From contig ONCE01000013.1 of NCBI GenBank assembly GCA_900316245.1, forward strand, positions 1 to 64,000: 64,000 nt of DNA. The letters run 5' to 3'. Positions 51,405 to 58,838 of this stretch are shown one piece after another; the stretch's first letter is position 1; every line of letters begins with the position of its first letter. Source of the DNA: an uncultured Bacteroidales bacterium. Lineage in GTDB: Bacteria > Bacteroidota > Bacteroidia > Bacteroidales > UBA932. A program made the translations under genes and the position numbers. The notes under the pieces were generated by a model. That model was not told where the DNA came from, did not search any database, and saw only the letters and a program-made list of their open reading frames with translations.

Positions 51405-51432
51405 GCCGGCACTTTTGGCGTTTTTCGTCGGC
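51405..51432. repeat. 28-nt hairpin element, copy 1
   Basis: GCCGGC...GTCGGC around a loop containing TTTTGGCGT; 28 nt. Same plan as the second copy, 24 bases downstream. Confidence 0.75.
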
Positions 51433-51448
51433 TACGAGGTCAAGCAAA

Positions 51449-51492
51449 ACGTGACAGCCAGCATTTTTGGCGTATTTTGCTGGCTGCCACGT
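51449..51492. repeat. 28-nt hairpin element, copy 2 with extended stem
   Basis: Core 51457-51484 (GCCAGC...GCTGGC around TTTTTGGCGTATTTT) is extended by ACGTGACA / TGCCACGT to 15 bp with one mismatch. Between convergent genes, these two hairpins could act as a bidirectional terminator. Confidence 0.8.
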
Positions 51493-51512
51493 CATTCAAT
51501 TGTTCCGAGAGA

Positions 51513-53570
51513 CTAGAACGGGACCTCCACCTTTACGGTAATATTTCGGCCCATGTTGAAGACGCCGCGGCGGCCGGTGACCACGTTGATGTCCGCATAC
51601 TTGAGGCGGCTCAGGTGGTTCTGGTAGGCCACGTCCGTAAGGTTGGAGCCAATCAGGTAGATGGAGAGGCGCTTCTTTCCCTTGATCACGATGTCCGTAC
51701 CGGCCGATGCCCCCAGCAGTACATAGCCGGGCGTGGCGGTTTCGGTGTTGTCCTTGGCATAGAAACGGTTCTGCTCCAGGTTCCAGTCTACGTTCAGGGC
51801 CACGAAGGCGTTGTTGAACGTCTTGCCTCCGTGCGAGAACTCGTACTTGGCTTCGGAGAAGAGGCGCGGGGCCGGAATCAGAGGCAGGTAGTCGCCGTTG
51901 CTCTGGTTGGCAAAGACGCAGGAGAAGGCGCTGCTCAGGTGCAGGCTGTGGAAGGGGTGGACATCCACCACCACTTCGCCGCCCTTCAGGTGGGCCAGGC
52001 CGCTCTGGAACTCGTAAACGGGAAGGTCTTCCTCGGCATATTCTCCGTTGCGGGCCGCAAAGATGTAATTGTCTATGCGGCTCAGGAAGAAGGCGGTCTT
52101 CACGGAAATGTACTTGGACGCGAAATCCAGGCCCAGGTCTCCCTGGAGGCTGTATTCGGGCTTCAGGTCCTTGTTGCCCAGTTCGTAGCGAAGGGTGCCT
52201 TCGTGCTCACCGTTGGAACCCAGTTCCGAGAGATTGGGGGCACGGAAACCACGGGCAATGTTGGCCCGGACGGTGAAGTGTTCGCCCAGCGGACGGACCA
52301 CGCCCAGACTGGCCGAAAAGCCCGGGAACGTACGATAAAAATCCTCGAAGCGGTCTTCCAGGGCCTCGCTGTGCAGGCGGCGCAGGTCTATGCGCACGCC
52401 ACCGGAGAAGTTCCACTCGCCCAGCTGTTTGGAAGCGGTGGCAAAGAGGCCGGCATCGAACAGGCGGTAGGCCGGAATGAGGTACTCGTCTCCCAGATTC
52501 TGGCTGCGCTGATACATACCTCCCACGCCAAAAGCCGCTTTCCAATCGGCCGGGAACTCTACTTGATAGCGAAGATCATAGTTTAAGGTATTCAGTTTGA
52601 AATCCAGTCCGCATTCTTCGGCACTCTCTTCGAACTCCTGGCGGCGGTTCTGCTGCCAGCCCAGGATGAATTTAAGGTTGCCGCTGCCGATGCGGAAGGT
52701 ATTGTCAGACACTACTTTATAGTGACGCACGTGCTGGAAAGGAAGACCCGGTCTGGAGCCAAAGGCATCGCCTTCCAGTTCGCCGGTTTCGGGATCGCGT
52801 TCGCCCTCGATGATGCCGGGCGTCAGGTGATAATAACTGAACCGGACACGGGAATAGCCCCAGGATCCGTTCTTGCCAAACAGGGCCGATGCCCCCCGCT
52901 CCCGGAAGCCCGAATTGGGCACCCATCCGTCAAAACGGTTGTGATAGGAACCGGCATACTTGTCCGAAAAACGGGCGTTCCAGATCCAGCCGCTGTGGTT
53001 GCCCGCTGCAGCCAGGGAGTAGGTCAGGAGGTTGTTATTGCTCTGATACTCAGCGCTCACGTCGCCCTCTACCGTACCGGGAGCCGCATTGGGCATACCT
53101 TGGAAAATGAGGACGCCAGCCAGGGCGTCGGAGCCGTACATCAGCGAGGCCGGTCCCTTGAGAATCTCCACGGAGTGCACGGAGGCGCCGTCCACTTCAA
53201 TGCCGTGCTCGTCGCCCCACTGCTGGCCTTCCTGGCGGATGCCGTCGTTCACCACCACCACGCGGTTGTAACCCAGTCCGCGAATGACGGGCTTGGAGAT
53301 GCCGCTGCCGGTGGTAATGGTGCTCAGACCCGGCTCTGCGGCCAGGGCATTGATGATATTGGTTGCAGCACGCCCCATCAGGTCTCCGGGCCGAATCACC
53401 GAAATAGGAGCGGGTGTATATTTGACTTTGGTATCGCCGGCCAGGCCGGTTACCACTACTTCATTCAGTTCCAGATGCCGGAAAAAGAGGTCTGTGGAGT
53501 CCGGCTGCTCCTGTGCGTTCATTGCCGTGCACACACACAGCAATGCCATCATTATTGTTTTATAATTCAT
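51513..53570 (-). CDS. TonB-dependent receptor, probable transition-metal type
   Basis: This 685-aa receptor has a signal ending ...CTAMNAQ, a plug with VVVTGLAG and KPVIRGLGYNRVVVVNDGIRQEGQQWGDEHGIEVD (core VIRGLGYNRV, near residue 100), SLMYGSDALAGVL, and a C-terminal barrel ending VKVEVPF. It lacks the SusC N-domain. The plug and the DGIRQEGQQWGDEHG segment are close to ZnuD-like and copper receptors. The neighbour is a His/Cys-rich exported protein; together they suggest zinc or copper uptake. Start is ATG 53570. Confidence 0.88.
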   Translation of the reverse strand: MNYKTIMMALLCVCTAMNAQEQPDSTDLFFRHLELNEVVVTGLAGDTKVKYTPAPISVIRPGDLMGRAATNIINALAAEPGLSTITTGSGISKPVIRGLGYNRVVVVNDGIRQEGQQWGDEHGIEVDGASVHSVEILKGPASLMYGSDALAGVLIFQGMPNAAPGTVEGDVSAEYQSNNNLLTYSLAAAGNHSGWIWNARFSDKYAGSYHNRFDGWVPNSGFRERGASALFGKNGSWGYSRVRFSYYHLTPGIIEGERDPETGELEGDAFGSRPGLPFQHVRHYKVVSDNTFRIGSGNLKFILGWQQNRRQEFEESAEECGLDFKLNTLNYDLRYQVEFPADWKAAFGVGGMYQRSQNLGDEYLIPAYRLFDAGLFATASKQLGEWNFSGGVRIDLRRLHSEALEDRFEDFYRTFPGFSASLGVVRPLGEHFTVRANIARGFRAPNLSELGSNGEHEGTLRYELGNKDLKPEYSLQGDLGLDFASKYISVKTAFFLSRIDNYIFAARNGEYAEEDLPVYEFQSGLAHLKGGEVVVDVHPFHSLHLSSAFSCVFANQSNGDYLPLIPAPRLFSEAKYEFSHGGKTFNNAFVALNVDWNLEQNRFYAKDNTETATPGYVLLGASAGTDIVIKGKKRLSIYLIGSNLTDVAYQNHLSRLKYADINVVTGRRGVFNMGRNITVKVEVPF

Positions 53571-53620
53571 TCTGTTATTGTTGGTTGGCAAAAGAATATT
53601 ATTTTTTGTGCAGTTGCCCA

Positions 53621-53699
53621 AAAAACCAATTTTCTTTTGCTGATAGTACCATGTGGTACCACTACTTTTGATTTTGGAGGCAGAGGAAAATTGGTTTTT
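53621..53699. promoter_or_regulatory. inverted repeat and nested palindrome before the TonB receptor gene
   Basis: A 14-bp perfect inverted repeat (AAAAACCAATTTTC 53621-53634, complement 53686-53699) encloses a 14-nt palindrome GTACCATGTGGTAC (53646-53659). On the transcript it forms a stem that ends in TTTTTT, resembling a terminator between the His/Cys-rich gene and the receptor. Part of the arm (GAGGAAAATTGGTTTTTC) resembles the 32-bp repeats at 26457 and 27337. Confidence 0.6.
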
Positions 53700-53730
53700 C
53701 TTCTGCCGTAAGGTCAGACGACCGTCTCGA

Positions 53731-54084
53731 TTAAAAACAGAATGATACCGGAGGAGCCCGGGCCGGGATGGAAGGATTGAATAAGCAGGCCGATGCGCTT
53801 ACAGGCTCCGTGTACACCTTGGCAACCATCGAACGGAACAGCCGCACGATGCTCTGCTTTCCGGGCGTATACTGCACGGAAAGAAGCTGGCAGATGAGAC
53901 AGTCCTGGATGGACGTGTCGCTGCTGAGGTGGGCGGTATGGGGCCGATGGTGCAGACAGGCGTCGCAGTTGTCGGTTTCGGCGGCCTCGTGATTGTGATG
54001 ATGGAAGGGGGCGGCAAAAACCAACGGGAGAATCACCGCCAGCAGGGCGGCCGACCGGAAAGCCTTATGACTGCTAATCCACAT
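53731..54084 (-). CDS. His/Cys-rich exported protein
   Basis: This 117-aa protein has an N-terminal hydrophobic segment (AFRSAALLAVILPLVFAAPF) as signal, then HHHNH (28-32), CDAC (40-43), HHRPHTAH (45-52) and CLIC (62-65). The spacing of His and Cys pairs is typical of transition-metal binding. Many Bacteroidota have short secreted DUF2946-like proteins of this sort next to TonB receptors. ATG 54084 is chosen over TTG 54096, which lies within the promoter box. It would hold metal delivered by, or to, the receptor downstream. Confidence 0.8.
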   Translation of the reverse strand: MWISSHKAFRSAALLAVILPLVFAAPFHHHNHEAAETDNCDACLHHRPHTAHLSSDTSIQDCLICQLLSVQYTPGKQSIVRLFRSMVAKVYTEPVSASACLFNPSIPARAPPVSFCF

Positions 54085-54093
54085 TTGACGGAA

Positions 54094-54122
54094 CAAAGAT
54101 ATAAAAATATTTTATAAATTTG
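54094..54122. promoter_or_regulatory. divergent -7 boxes
   Basis: Leftward TATCTTTG (54101-54094) for the His/Cys-rich gene, 9 bases before its ATG; rightward TAAATTTG (54115-54122) for anmK, 23 bases before its ATG. Confidence 0.55.
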
Positions 54123-54145
54123 TAAAGAATAAACTGCAAGAAGAA

Positions 54146-55204
54146 ATGACCCAAACTATGACCAGTATCGGCCTTATGTCCGGAACTTCCGTAGACGGCC
54201 TGGATGTATGTTGCGCCACCTTTACCCTGAAAGACGGGAAATGGAGTTTCCACATTGACTGCGCCCGCGGATACGACTATCCCGCCGAACTCAAGCAGAA
54301 ACTGGGCAAGGACGTCCAGAATATGAGTGCTTACGAGTTCGTGGCTTTCCACAGCGCCTACGGCCGCTTCCTGGGACAGCGGGTCAATGATTTTATGGCC
54401 GAATTTGGCGTAAAGCCCGACATCATAGCCTCCCACGGCTCCACGGTCTTCCACGAGCCCGGCAAGAAGATTATGTATCAGATTGGGGACGGTGCGGCCA
54501 TTGCCGCCGAGACCGGCATTCCCACCGTTTCGGACTTCCGCCGGCTGGACATTATGCTGGGCGGTCAGGGGGCACCGCTGGTACCTGTGGGGGATAATCT
54601 TCTCTTCGGCCAGTATGATTATTGCCTCAATATCGGCGGCTTCTCCAACATCTCCTGGCGGGACGGAGACAAGCGCATTGCCTTCGACATCTCTCCGGTG
54701 AACTATGTGATCAACCGGTTTACCCGTTCCATCGGCCTGGAAATGGACCGAGATGGCGATATTGCCCGGAAGGGAACCGTGCACCAGCCGCTGCTGGATC
54801 AACTTAACGCCCTGGACTATTATTCCAAGACCTGGCCCAAATCCCTGGGCCGCGAATGGGTAGAAGCAAATGTGTTTCCTCTGCTGGATGCCAGCGGGTT
54901 AACTATGGAAGACCTGCTCCGAACCTATTACGAGCACTGCGCAGAGCAGCTGGCCAAAGTAACCTCTCCCGGAAAGAGCCTGCTGGTAACCGGCGGCGGC
55001 GCCTACAACAAATTCCTGATTGAACGTATGCGCGCCCTTTCCGGCTGCAACATCGTGGTTCCGGAGCCTGCCATTATCGAATTCAAGGAGGCGCTTATCT
55101 TTGCCTTCCTGGGCGTTCTCTATATGTGGGACATCCCTTCCTGCCTGCGTTCTGTCACCGGCGCCGCCCACGACAACATAGGCGGTATGCTCTTTAAAGT
55201 CTAG
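54146..55204 (+). CDS. anmK: anhydro-N-acetylmuramic acid kinase
   Basis: This 352-aa kinase phosphorylates and opens 1,6-anhydroMurNAc to MurNAc-6-phosphate in peptidoglycan recycling. Visible are IGLMSGTSVDGLD (8-20), FHSAYGRFLGQ, ASHGSTVFHEPG and LVTGGGAYNKFL (near 287), as in E. coli AnmK. It is monocistronic. The next recycling steps (murQ, nag genes) are not in the window. Confidence 0.93.
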   Translation: MTQTMTSIGLMSGTSVDGLDVCCATFTLKDGKWSFHIDCARGYDYPAELKQKLGKDVQNMSAYEFVAFHSAYGRFLGQRVNDFMAEFGVKPDIIASHGSTVFHEPGKKIMYQIGDGAAIAAETGIPTVSDFRRLDIMLGGQGAPLVPVGDNLLFGQYDYCLNIGGFSNISWRDGDKRIAFDISPVNYVINRFTRSIGLEMDRDGDIARKGTVHQPLLDQLNALDYYSKTWPKSLGREWVEANVFPLLDASGLTMEDLLRTYYEHCAEQLAKVTSPGKSLLVTGGGAYNKFLIERMRALSGCNIVVPEPAIIEFKEALIFAFLGVLYMWDIPSCLRSVTGAAHDNIGGMLFKV

Positions 55205-55224
55205 GGATCAGACCTCCCCGTGCA

Positions 55225-55253
55225 GTAGACGGTCCAAAAAATGTAACGTCTAC
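55225..55253. repeat. 29-nt hairpin element, GTAGAC stem, weakened core
   Basis: GTAGACGGTCC, loop AAAAAAT, GTAACGTCTAC. Outer seven pairs are complete; the inner GGGAC is GTAAC. Confidence 0.75.
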
Positions 55254-55276
55254 CGCGATAAGGTACCCAAAATGCG

Positions 55277-55305
55277 GTAGACGGTCCAGAAAGTGGGACG
55301 TCTAC
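55277..55305. repeat. 29-nt hairpin element, GTAGAC stem, intact
   Basis: GTAGACGGTCC, loop AGAAAGT, GGGACGTCTAC. Overlaps the last codon of the ABC gene by 4 bases, so it could end its transcript. Confidence 0.82.
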
Positions 55306-55955
55306 CTCAGATAACCATGTCTGACCAGATCTTCACGGGAGTGAACCTGGTTGGTATAGCCGTCTGCAATGACAAAAAGACTATCGGCTACGGAGGATAT
55401 GGCTTCGTAGTTGTGGTCGGTAACAATGATTCCGTGGTCCTTGCTGCGCTCGCGAATGAGCTCCTGAACGGATTCGATGCTCACGGGATCAATCTGCGAA
55501 AAAGGCTCGTCCAGGATATAGAAAGGAGCCTCGCTCAGCAAGATCAGATACAGTTCCACCAGCCTGGCTTCACCTCCGGAAAGTTCCCAGATATAGGAAT
55601 CGTAGAAACGGGAGTATTTGGGGAAACGGTTGACAAAGGACCAGTAGTTCACTCCATAGAGTTCAAAGGCCCGGTGCAAAGAAATGCTCTCCGGCAGCAA
55701 ACGTCCCTGGGGAAGGTATCTGATAAAACGGCCTATAACCTGGAGATCCACCGGTTTTTCGTCCATGCTTACCATCACGTTCTCCACCCTCAGACCGCCC
55801 ATCAGGGCACGGAACATACAGGACTTGCCGGCTCCGTTTCGGCCCAGAAGACCCGTAACCATACCCGTTTCAGAAGTGATGTAACCGCCGCTCAAAACCG
55901 TCTTGTCTCCAAAACGGACCACCACGCTGTCCACTATGAGCTTGTGTTTATCCAT
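55302..55955 (-). CDS. ABC transporter ATPase subunit
   Basis: This 217-aa ATPase has Walker A GRNGAGKS (38-45), signature LSGGE (near 124), Walker B YILDEP and His in TDHNY (near 182). It lacks any membrane domain; the only candidate partner is the 3-helix protein just upstream, overlapping by 8 bases. The sequence is that of an exporter-type ATPase, but the substrate is unknown. Confidence 0.9.
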   Translation of the reverse strand: MDKHKLIVDSVVVRFGDKTVLSGGYITSETGMVTGLLGRNGAGKSCMFRALMGGLRVENVMVSMDEKPVDLQVIGRFIRYLPQGRLLPESISLHRAFELYGVNYWSFVNRFPKYSRFYDSYIWELSGGEARLVELYLILLSEAPFYILDEPFSQIDPVSIESVQELIRERSKDHGIIVTDHNYEAISSVADSLFVIADGYTNQVHSREDLVRHGYLR

Positions 55956-56265
55956 GCAGCAGAAGGACAGTGTTTAAAAGGATTGCGAGAGTCAGGAAAT
56001 CCACCAAAAGAACGCGTATCTCCATTTTTCGGCGGGAAAGGCCCAGATTGATATAGAAGAAACACCTGTCTTTATCCCGGAACTGGTGTAACAAAAAGAG
56101 CGTAATGGCATACAACGGCATCTTCAGGATAAAAGCATTCATGAAAAAGGTATACGAAAACCCATTCCAAAGTAGAAACGTGCAAAACAGATTATACACG
56201 CCTCCCACCAGAAACTGGGGTTTTCCGTAACTCCAAATGAGGAAGATGCGGTCTTTTAGTTGCAT
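55948..56265 (-). CDS. small membrane protein, probable ABC partner
   Basis: This 105-aa protein has three hydrophobic segments (FLVGGVYNLFCTFLLW, ILKMPLYAITLFLLHQF and VDFLTLAILLNTVLLLHG) and a basic loop (GLSRRKMEIR). It is too short for a standard permease (usually six helices), so it may form a dimer or a regulatory subunit of the ABC ATPase that overlaps it by 8 bases. It begins right after the stop of the FNT gene (TTA/CAT on the plus strand). Confidence 0.75.
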   Translation of the reverse strand: MQLKDRIFLIWSYGKPQFLVGGVYNLFCTFLLWNGFSYTFFMNAFILKMPLYAITLFLLHQFRDKDRCFFYINLGLSRRKMEIRVLLVDFLTLAILLNTVLLLHG

Positions 56266-56841
56266 TTATCCCTCTTTCGGCCAAAGGACGCGGCGGACGT
56301 TGCAGCCTACGTAGTTGCCTACAACGATGATGGGATAGAACCAGAGGATGGCGGGGTTCCACTTCCAGGCGCCCACGAGGTAGACGACGTCTGCAATGGA
56401 GTGGTAGAAGCCGCAGAGGATAAAGAGCGGCACTCCAAAGATGATGGGAATGAAGGACTTGCTGGTTCTGTAGAGCCACACGGAGAGGTCGATGATGATA
56501 CCGCAGCCCACGGCACGCAGGAAACTGCGCCAGGGACCCTGGGCAAAACGGCCGGCCACCACGGCTTGGGCCCGTTCCATAGGCTCGCCGCCCAGGGCAA
56601 CAACCAGAAGGCCGATAAGCGTACAGGCCACCACGTTGAAGAACCAGATGCGGGTTAAGGCGGAGAGGTCCGTAAGGACGCCGGCCTTTCCGGTATACAG
56701 GTTGGAGCCGGAAATGACCACGCCAACAAGGCCGAAGCCAAAAATGACCGCCCCGGGGATACCGCCGAGGGCCAGGAAACCATAGGCACCCAGGCCAATC
56801 AGAAGGCCTGCCATCAGAGAGAGCCGATTGTCTTTATTCAT
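56266..56841 (-). CDS. formate/nitrite transporter (FNT) family channel
   Basis: This 191-aa protein has six membrane segments and the FNT marks VVISGSNLYTGKAG (near 41-54) and GFYHSIADV (near 148) with the central His, and the VGNYVGCNV end motif. It is shorter than FocA (285), with reduced termini. FNT channels carry formate, nitrite or hydrosulfide across the inner membrane. It overlaps the M23 peptidase gene upstream by 4 bases (ATGA). Confidence 0.85.
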   Translation of the reverse strand: MNKDNRLSLMAGLLIGLGAYGFLALGGIPGAVIFGFGLVGVVISGSNLYTGKAGVLTDLSALTRIWFFNVVACTLIGLLVVALGGEPMERAQAVVAGRFAQGPWRSFLRAVGCGIIIDLSVWLYRTSKSFIPIIFGVPLFILCGFYHSIADVVYLVGAWKWNPAILWFYPIIVVGNYVGCNVRRVLWPKEG

Positions 56842-58076
56842 TGGGTTATCAGTTTATTAGCGTTTAGAAGGGAATCCAGCCTGTGGGAGCGGAACTTGTA
56901 CAGGGAATCCAGGGCCGGAAGATACTGCTGCTGAATGGGTTCTCCGGAAGGAGAATCCATCTTGAGCGGATTGATGGGCGTACCGTTTTTCCACACGCGG
57001 AAATCCAGGTGCGGGCCCGTGGCCGTACCCGTCATACCCACATAACCGATTACCTGTCCCTGGTGCACCCGGTCCCCTACCTTGAGGCCCGAAGCGTACT
57101 TGGAAAGGTGCATATAGCCGGTGGTATAAACGGAGTTGTGGCGAATCTTGACGGTGTTGCCACCGCCGCCGCCCCAGCCCTTGCTGATGACGGTACCGTC
57201 ACCGATGCTCATCACGGGCGTGCCGGTGGGAGCGGCATAGTCTACGCCCGTATGGGGACGGACCACGCCGTGCACGGGATGCAGGCGGTGATAGGAGAAA
57301 CCGGAAGAGATGCGGGTAAACTTGAGCGGGGCCTTGAGGAAAGCCTTGCGCATGCTTTCGCCTTTCTCGTTCCAATATTTGTTGCCGCCATCCTGCTGGT
57401 CGAAGAACAGCGCGGGGAAATCCTTATCGGCCCGGCTGAAGACGGCATATTCTACGTCGTTAATCCTAAAGACCTCTCCCTCACAGACATCCTGGTGGTA
57501 CAGCACGCGGAAGCGGTCCCCTTCCTGCAGGCCGAAGAAATCCACCGTCCAGGCGTAAATATCGGCCAGTTCCACTATCAGCAGCGGCGAGGCACCGGCG
57601 TCCAGCATATCGTTCCAGAGGGAGGAGTGGATGGTGACATCGGCCACCTTTTCCTGCCTCTCGACGGGTTTGTCGTACGTCCAGGCCGCCAAGCTGTCCT
57701 TGCAGTGGAAGATGATGCTGCGCACCCGGCCTTCTTCATACACCAGATACTTCAGCTGCGTGGAATCCTGATAATACGCCTGCCAGGCCGCTCCGGCGCG
57801 GAACTTACGGACATCGAAAATGCTGTCGGAAGCCTGGATGAGTCTGTAGGTCTCATCCCCTGAGATACCCAGGGAAGACAGGAGCCCGGAGAAAGTGGCA
57901 CCACCCGCAACAACGCCGTTCACCACCCGGAAAGAATCCGTGCAGAAGCCCAGGGGGTACACCGTGTCCTGCTTGACCGGAGCCTCTTCCTGAACGGGGG
58001 CGGCAGAGCGCTGCCTCCATTGGCAGGAAAGCGTGAAAATAAACAAGATGGCTACGGCAACAAGGCTTCTTCTCAT
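56838..58076 (-). CDS. M23 family peptidoglycan endopeptidase, lipoprotein
   Basis: This 412-aa lipoprotein (Cys18 in FTLSCQW) has an N-terminal OapA/LysM-like region and a C-terminal M23 domain with HxxxD in RPHTGVDYAAPTG (near 282) and the second zinc His in GPHLDFRVWKNG (near 349). It cuts cross-links during wall growth. It is first in an operon with the FNT channel, the small membrane protein and the ABC ATPase. Confidence 0.92.
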   Translation of the reverse strand: MRRSLVAVAILFIFTLSCQWRQRSAAPVQEEAPVKQDTVYPLGFCTDSFRVVNGVVAGGATFSGLLSSLGISGDETYRLIQASDSIFDVRKFRAGAAWQAYYQDSTQLKYLVYEEGRVRSIIFHCKDSLAAWTYDKPVERQEKVADVTIHSSLWNDMLDAGASPLLIVELADIYAWTVDFFGLQEGDRFRVLYHQDVCEGEVFRINDVEYAVFSRADKDFPALFFDQQDGGNKYWNEKGESMRKAFLKAPLKFTRISSGFSYHRLHPVHGVVRPHTGVDYAAPTGTPVMSIGDGTVISKGWGGGGGNTVKIRHNSVYTTGYMHLSKYASGLKVGDRVHQGQVIGYVGMTGTATGPHLDFRVWKNGTPINPLKMDSPSGEPIQQQYLPALDSLYKFRSHRLDSLLNANKLITQ

Positions 58077-58094
58077 AAGGTACTACTGTTTCTG

Positions 58095-58140
58095 CAAAGA
58101 TAGCAAAGAATTGGTTTAATGCGAAAGAATTCTTATCTTG
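58095..58140. promoter_or_regulatory. divergent promoters, M23 operon and hyp cluster
   Basis: Leftward TTTC, 20 bases, TATCTTTG (58102-58095). Rightward TTGG (58111-58114), 19 bases, TATCTTG (58134-58140), a weaker match, 20 bases before hypB. Confidence 0.5.
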
Positions 58141-58160
58141 CAAAGAATTAATAACACTAT

Positions 58161-58832
58161 ATGGACCCCGTTAAAGTCATCGAGATCAAAAAAAGCATCT
58201 TCGAGGATAATGAGGTTGATGCTGATAATCTAAGGAAAGAGCTCAAAACCAAGGGCGTTTTCCTGCTCAATCTTATGTCCTCGCCGGGCAGTGGCAAAAC
58301 CACCACGCTCATCCAAACCATTAACCTGCTCAAGGAAAAACTTCACATCGCCGTAATGGAGGCCGATATAGACTCCAACGTAGATGCCGTCAAGATCAAG
58401 GAAGCCACCGGCATCCCGTCCATCCAACTGCATACGGGCGGGATGTGCCACCTGGATGCGGAAATGACGCGCCAGGGTCTGGATAACGTGGACCTGGAAG
58501 GCCTGGACCTGGTAATCCTTGAAAATGTGGGCAACTTGGTCTGCCCTGCCGAGTTTGACACCGGCAGCTGCAAGAACGCAATGATTCTGAGCGTTCCGGA
58601 AGGGCACGACAAGCCCCTCAAGTACCCGCTTATGTTCTCCATCTGTGACGTAGTGGTCATCAACAAGATGGATGTCCTCCCCTATTTTGACTTTGACCTG
58701 GAAAAATGCAAGGAGTACGTGCATATGCGCAACCCAAAGGCAAAGGTCATTCCCATCTGCGCCAAAACCGGAGAAGGAGTGGAAAACTTTGCCGGCTGGC
58801 TCCTGCAGGAAGTAAAAAACTGGAAAAACTGA
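58161..58832 (+). CDS. hypB: nickel-insertion GTPase HypB
   Basis: This 223-aa GTPase has the P-loop SSPGSGKTT (40-48), switch-like EADIDSNVDA, the metal site GGMCHLDA (Cys96, His97, His91) and NKMD with SAKTG-like CAKTGEG near 209. It supplies the energy and the nickel for metal-centre assembly in [NiFe] hydrogenases. The N-terminal His-rich tail is absent. It is followed 6 bases later by a large flavoprotein, not by hydrogenase structural genes. Confidence 0.95.
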   Translation: MDPVKVIEIKKSIFEDNEVDADNLRKELKTKGVFLLNLMSSPGSGKTTTLIQTINLLKEKLHIAVMEADIDSNVDAVKIKEATGIPSIQLHTGGMCHLDAEMTRQGLDNVDLEGLDLVILENVGNLVCPAEFDTGSCKNAMILSVPEGHDKPLKYPLMFSICDVVVINKMDVLPYFDFDLEKCKEYVHMRNPKAKVIPICAKTGEGVENFAGWLLQEVKNWKN

Positions 58833-58838
58833 TAGCCT

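Noticed and set aside
51405..51492. Degenerate CRISPR array
   Set aside because: Only two units, each a hairpin with variation inside the repeat itself, no cas genes in the window.
53571..53730. Cobalamin riboswitch upstream of the TonB receptor
   Set aside because: The B12-box and the expected multi-helix core are absent and the spacer is only 160 bp, mostly one simple hairpin.
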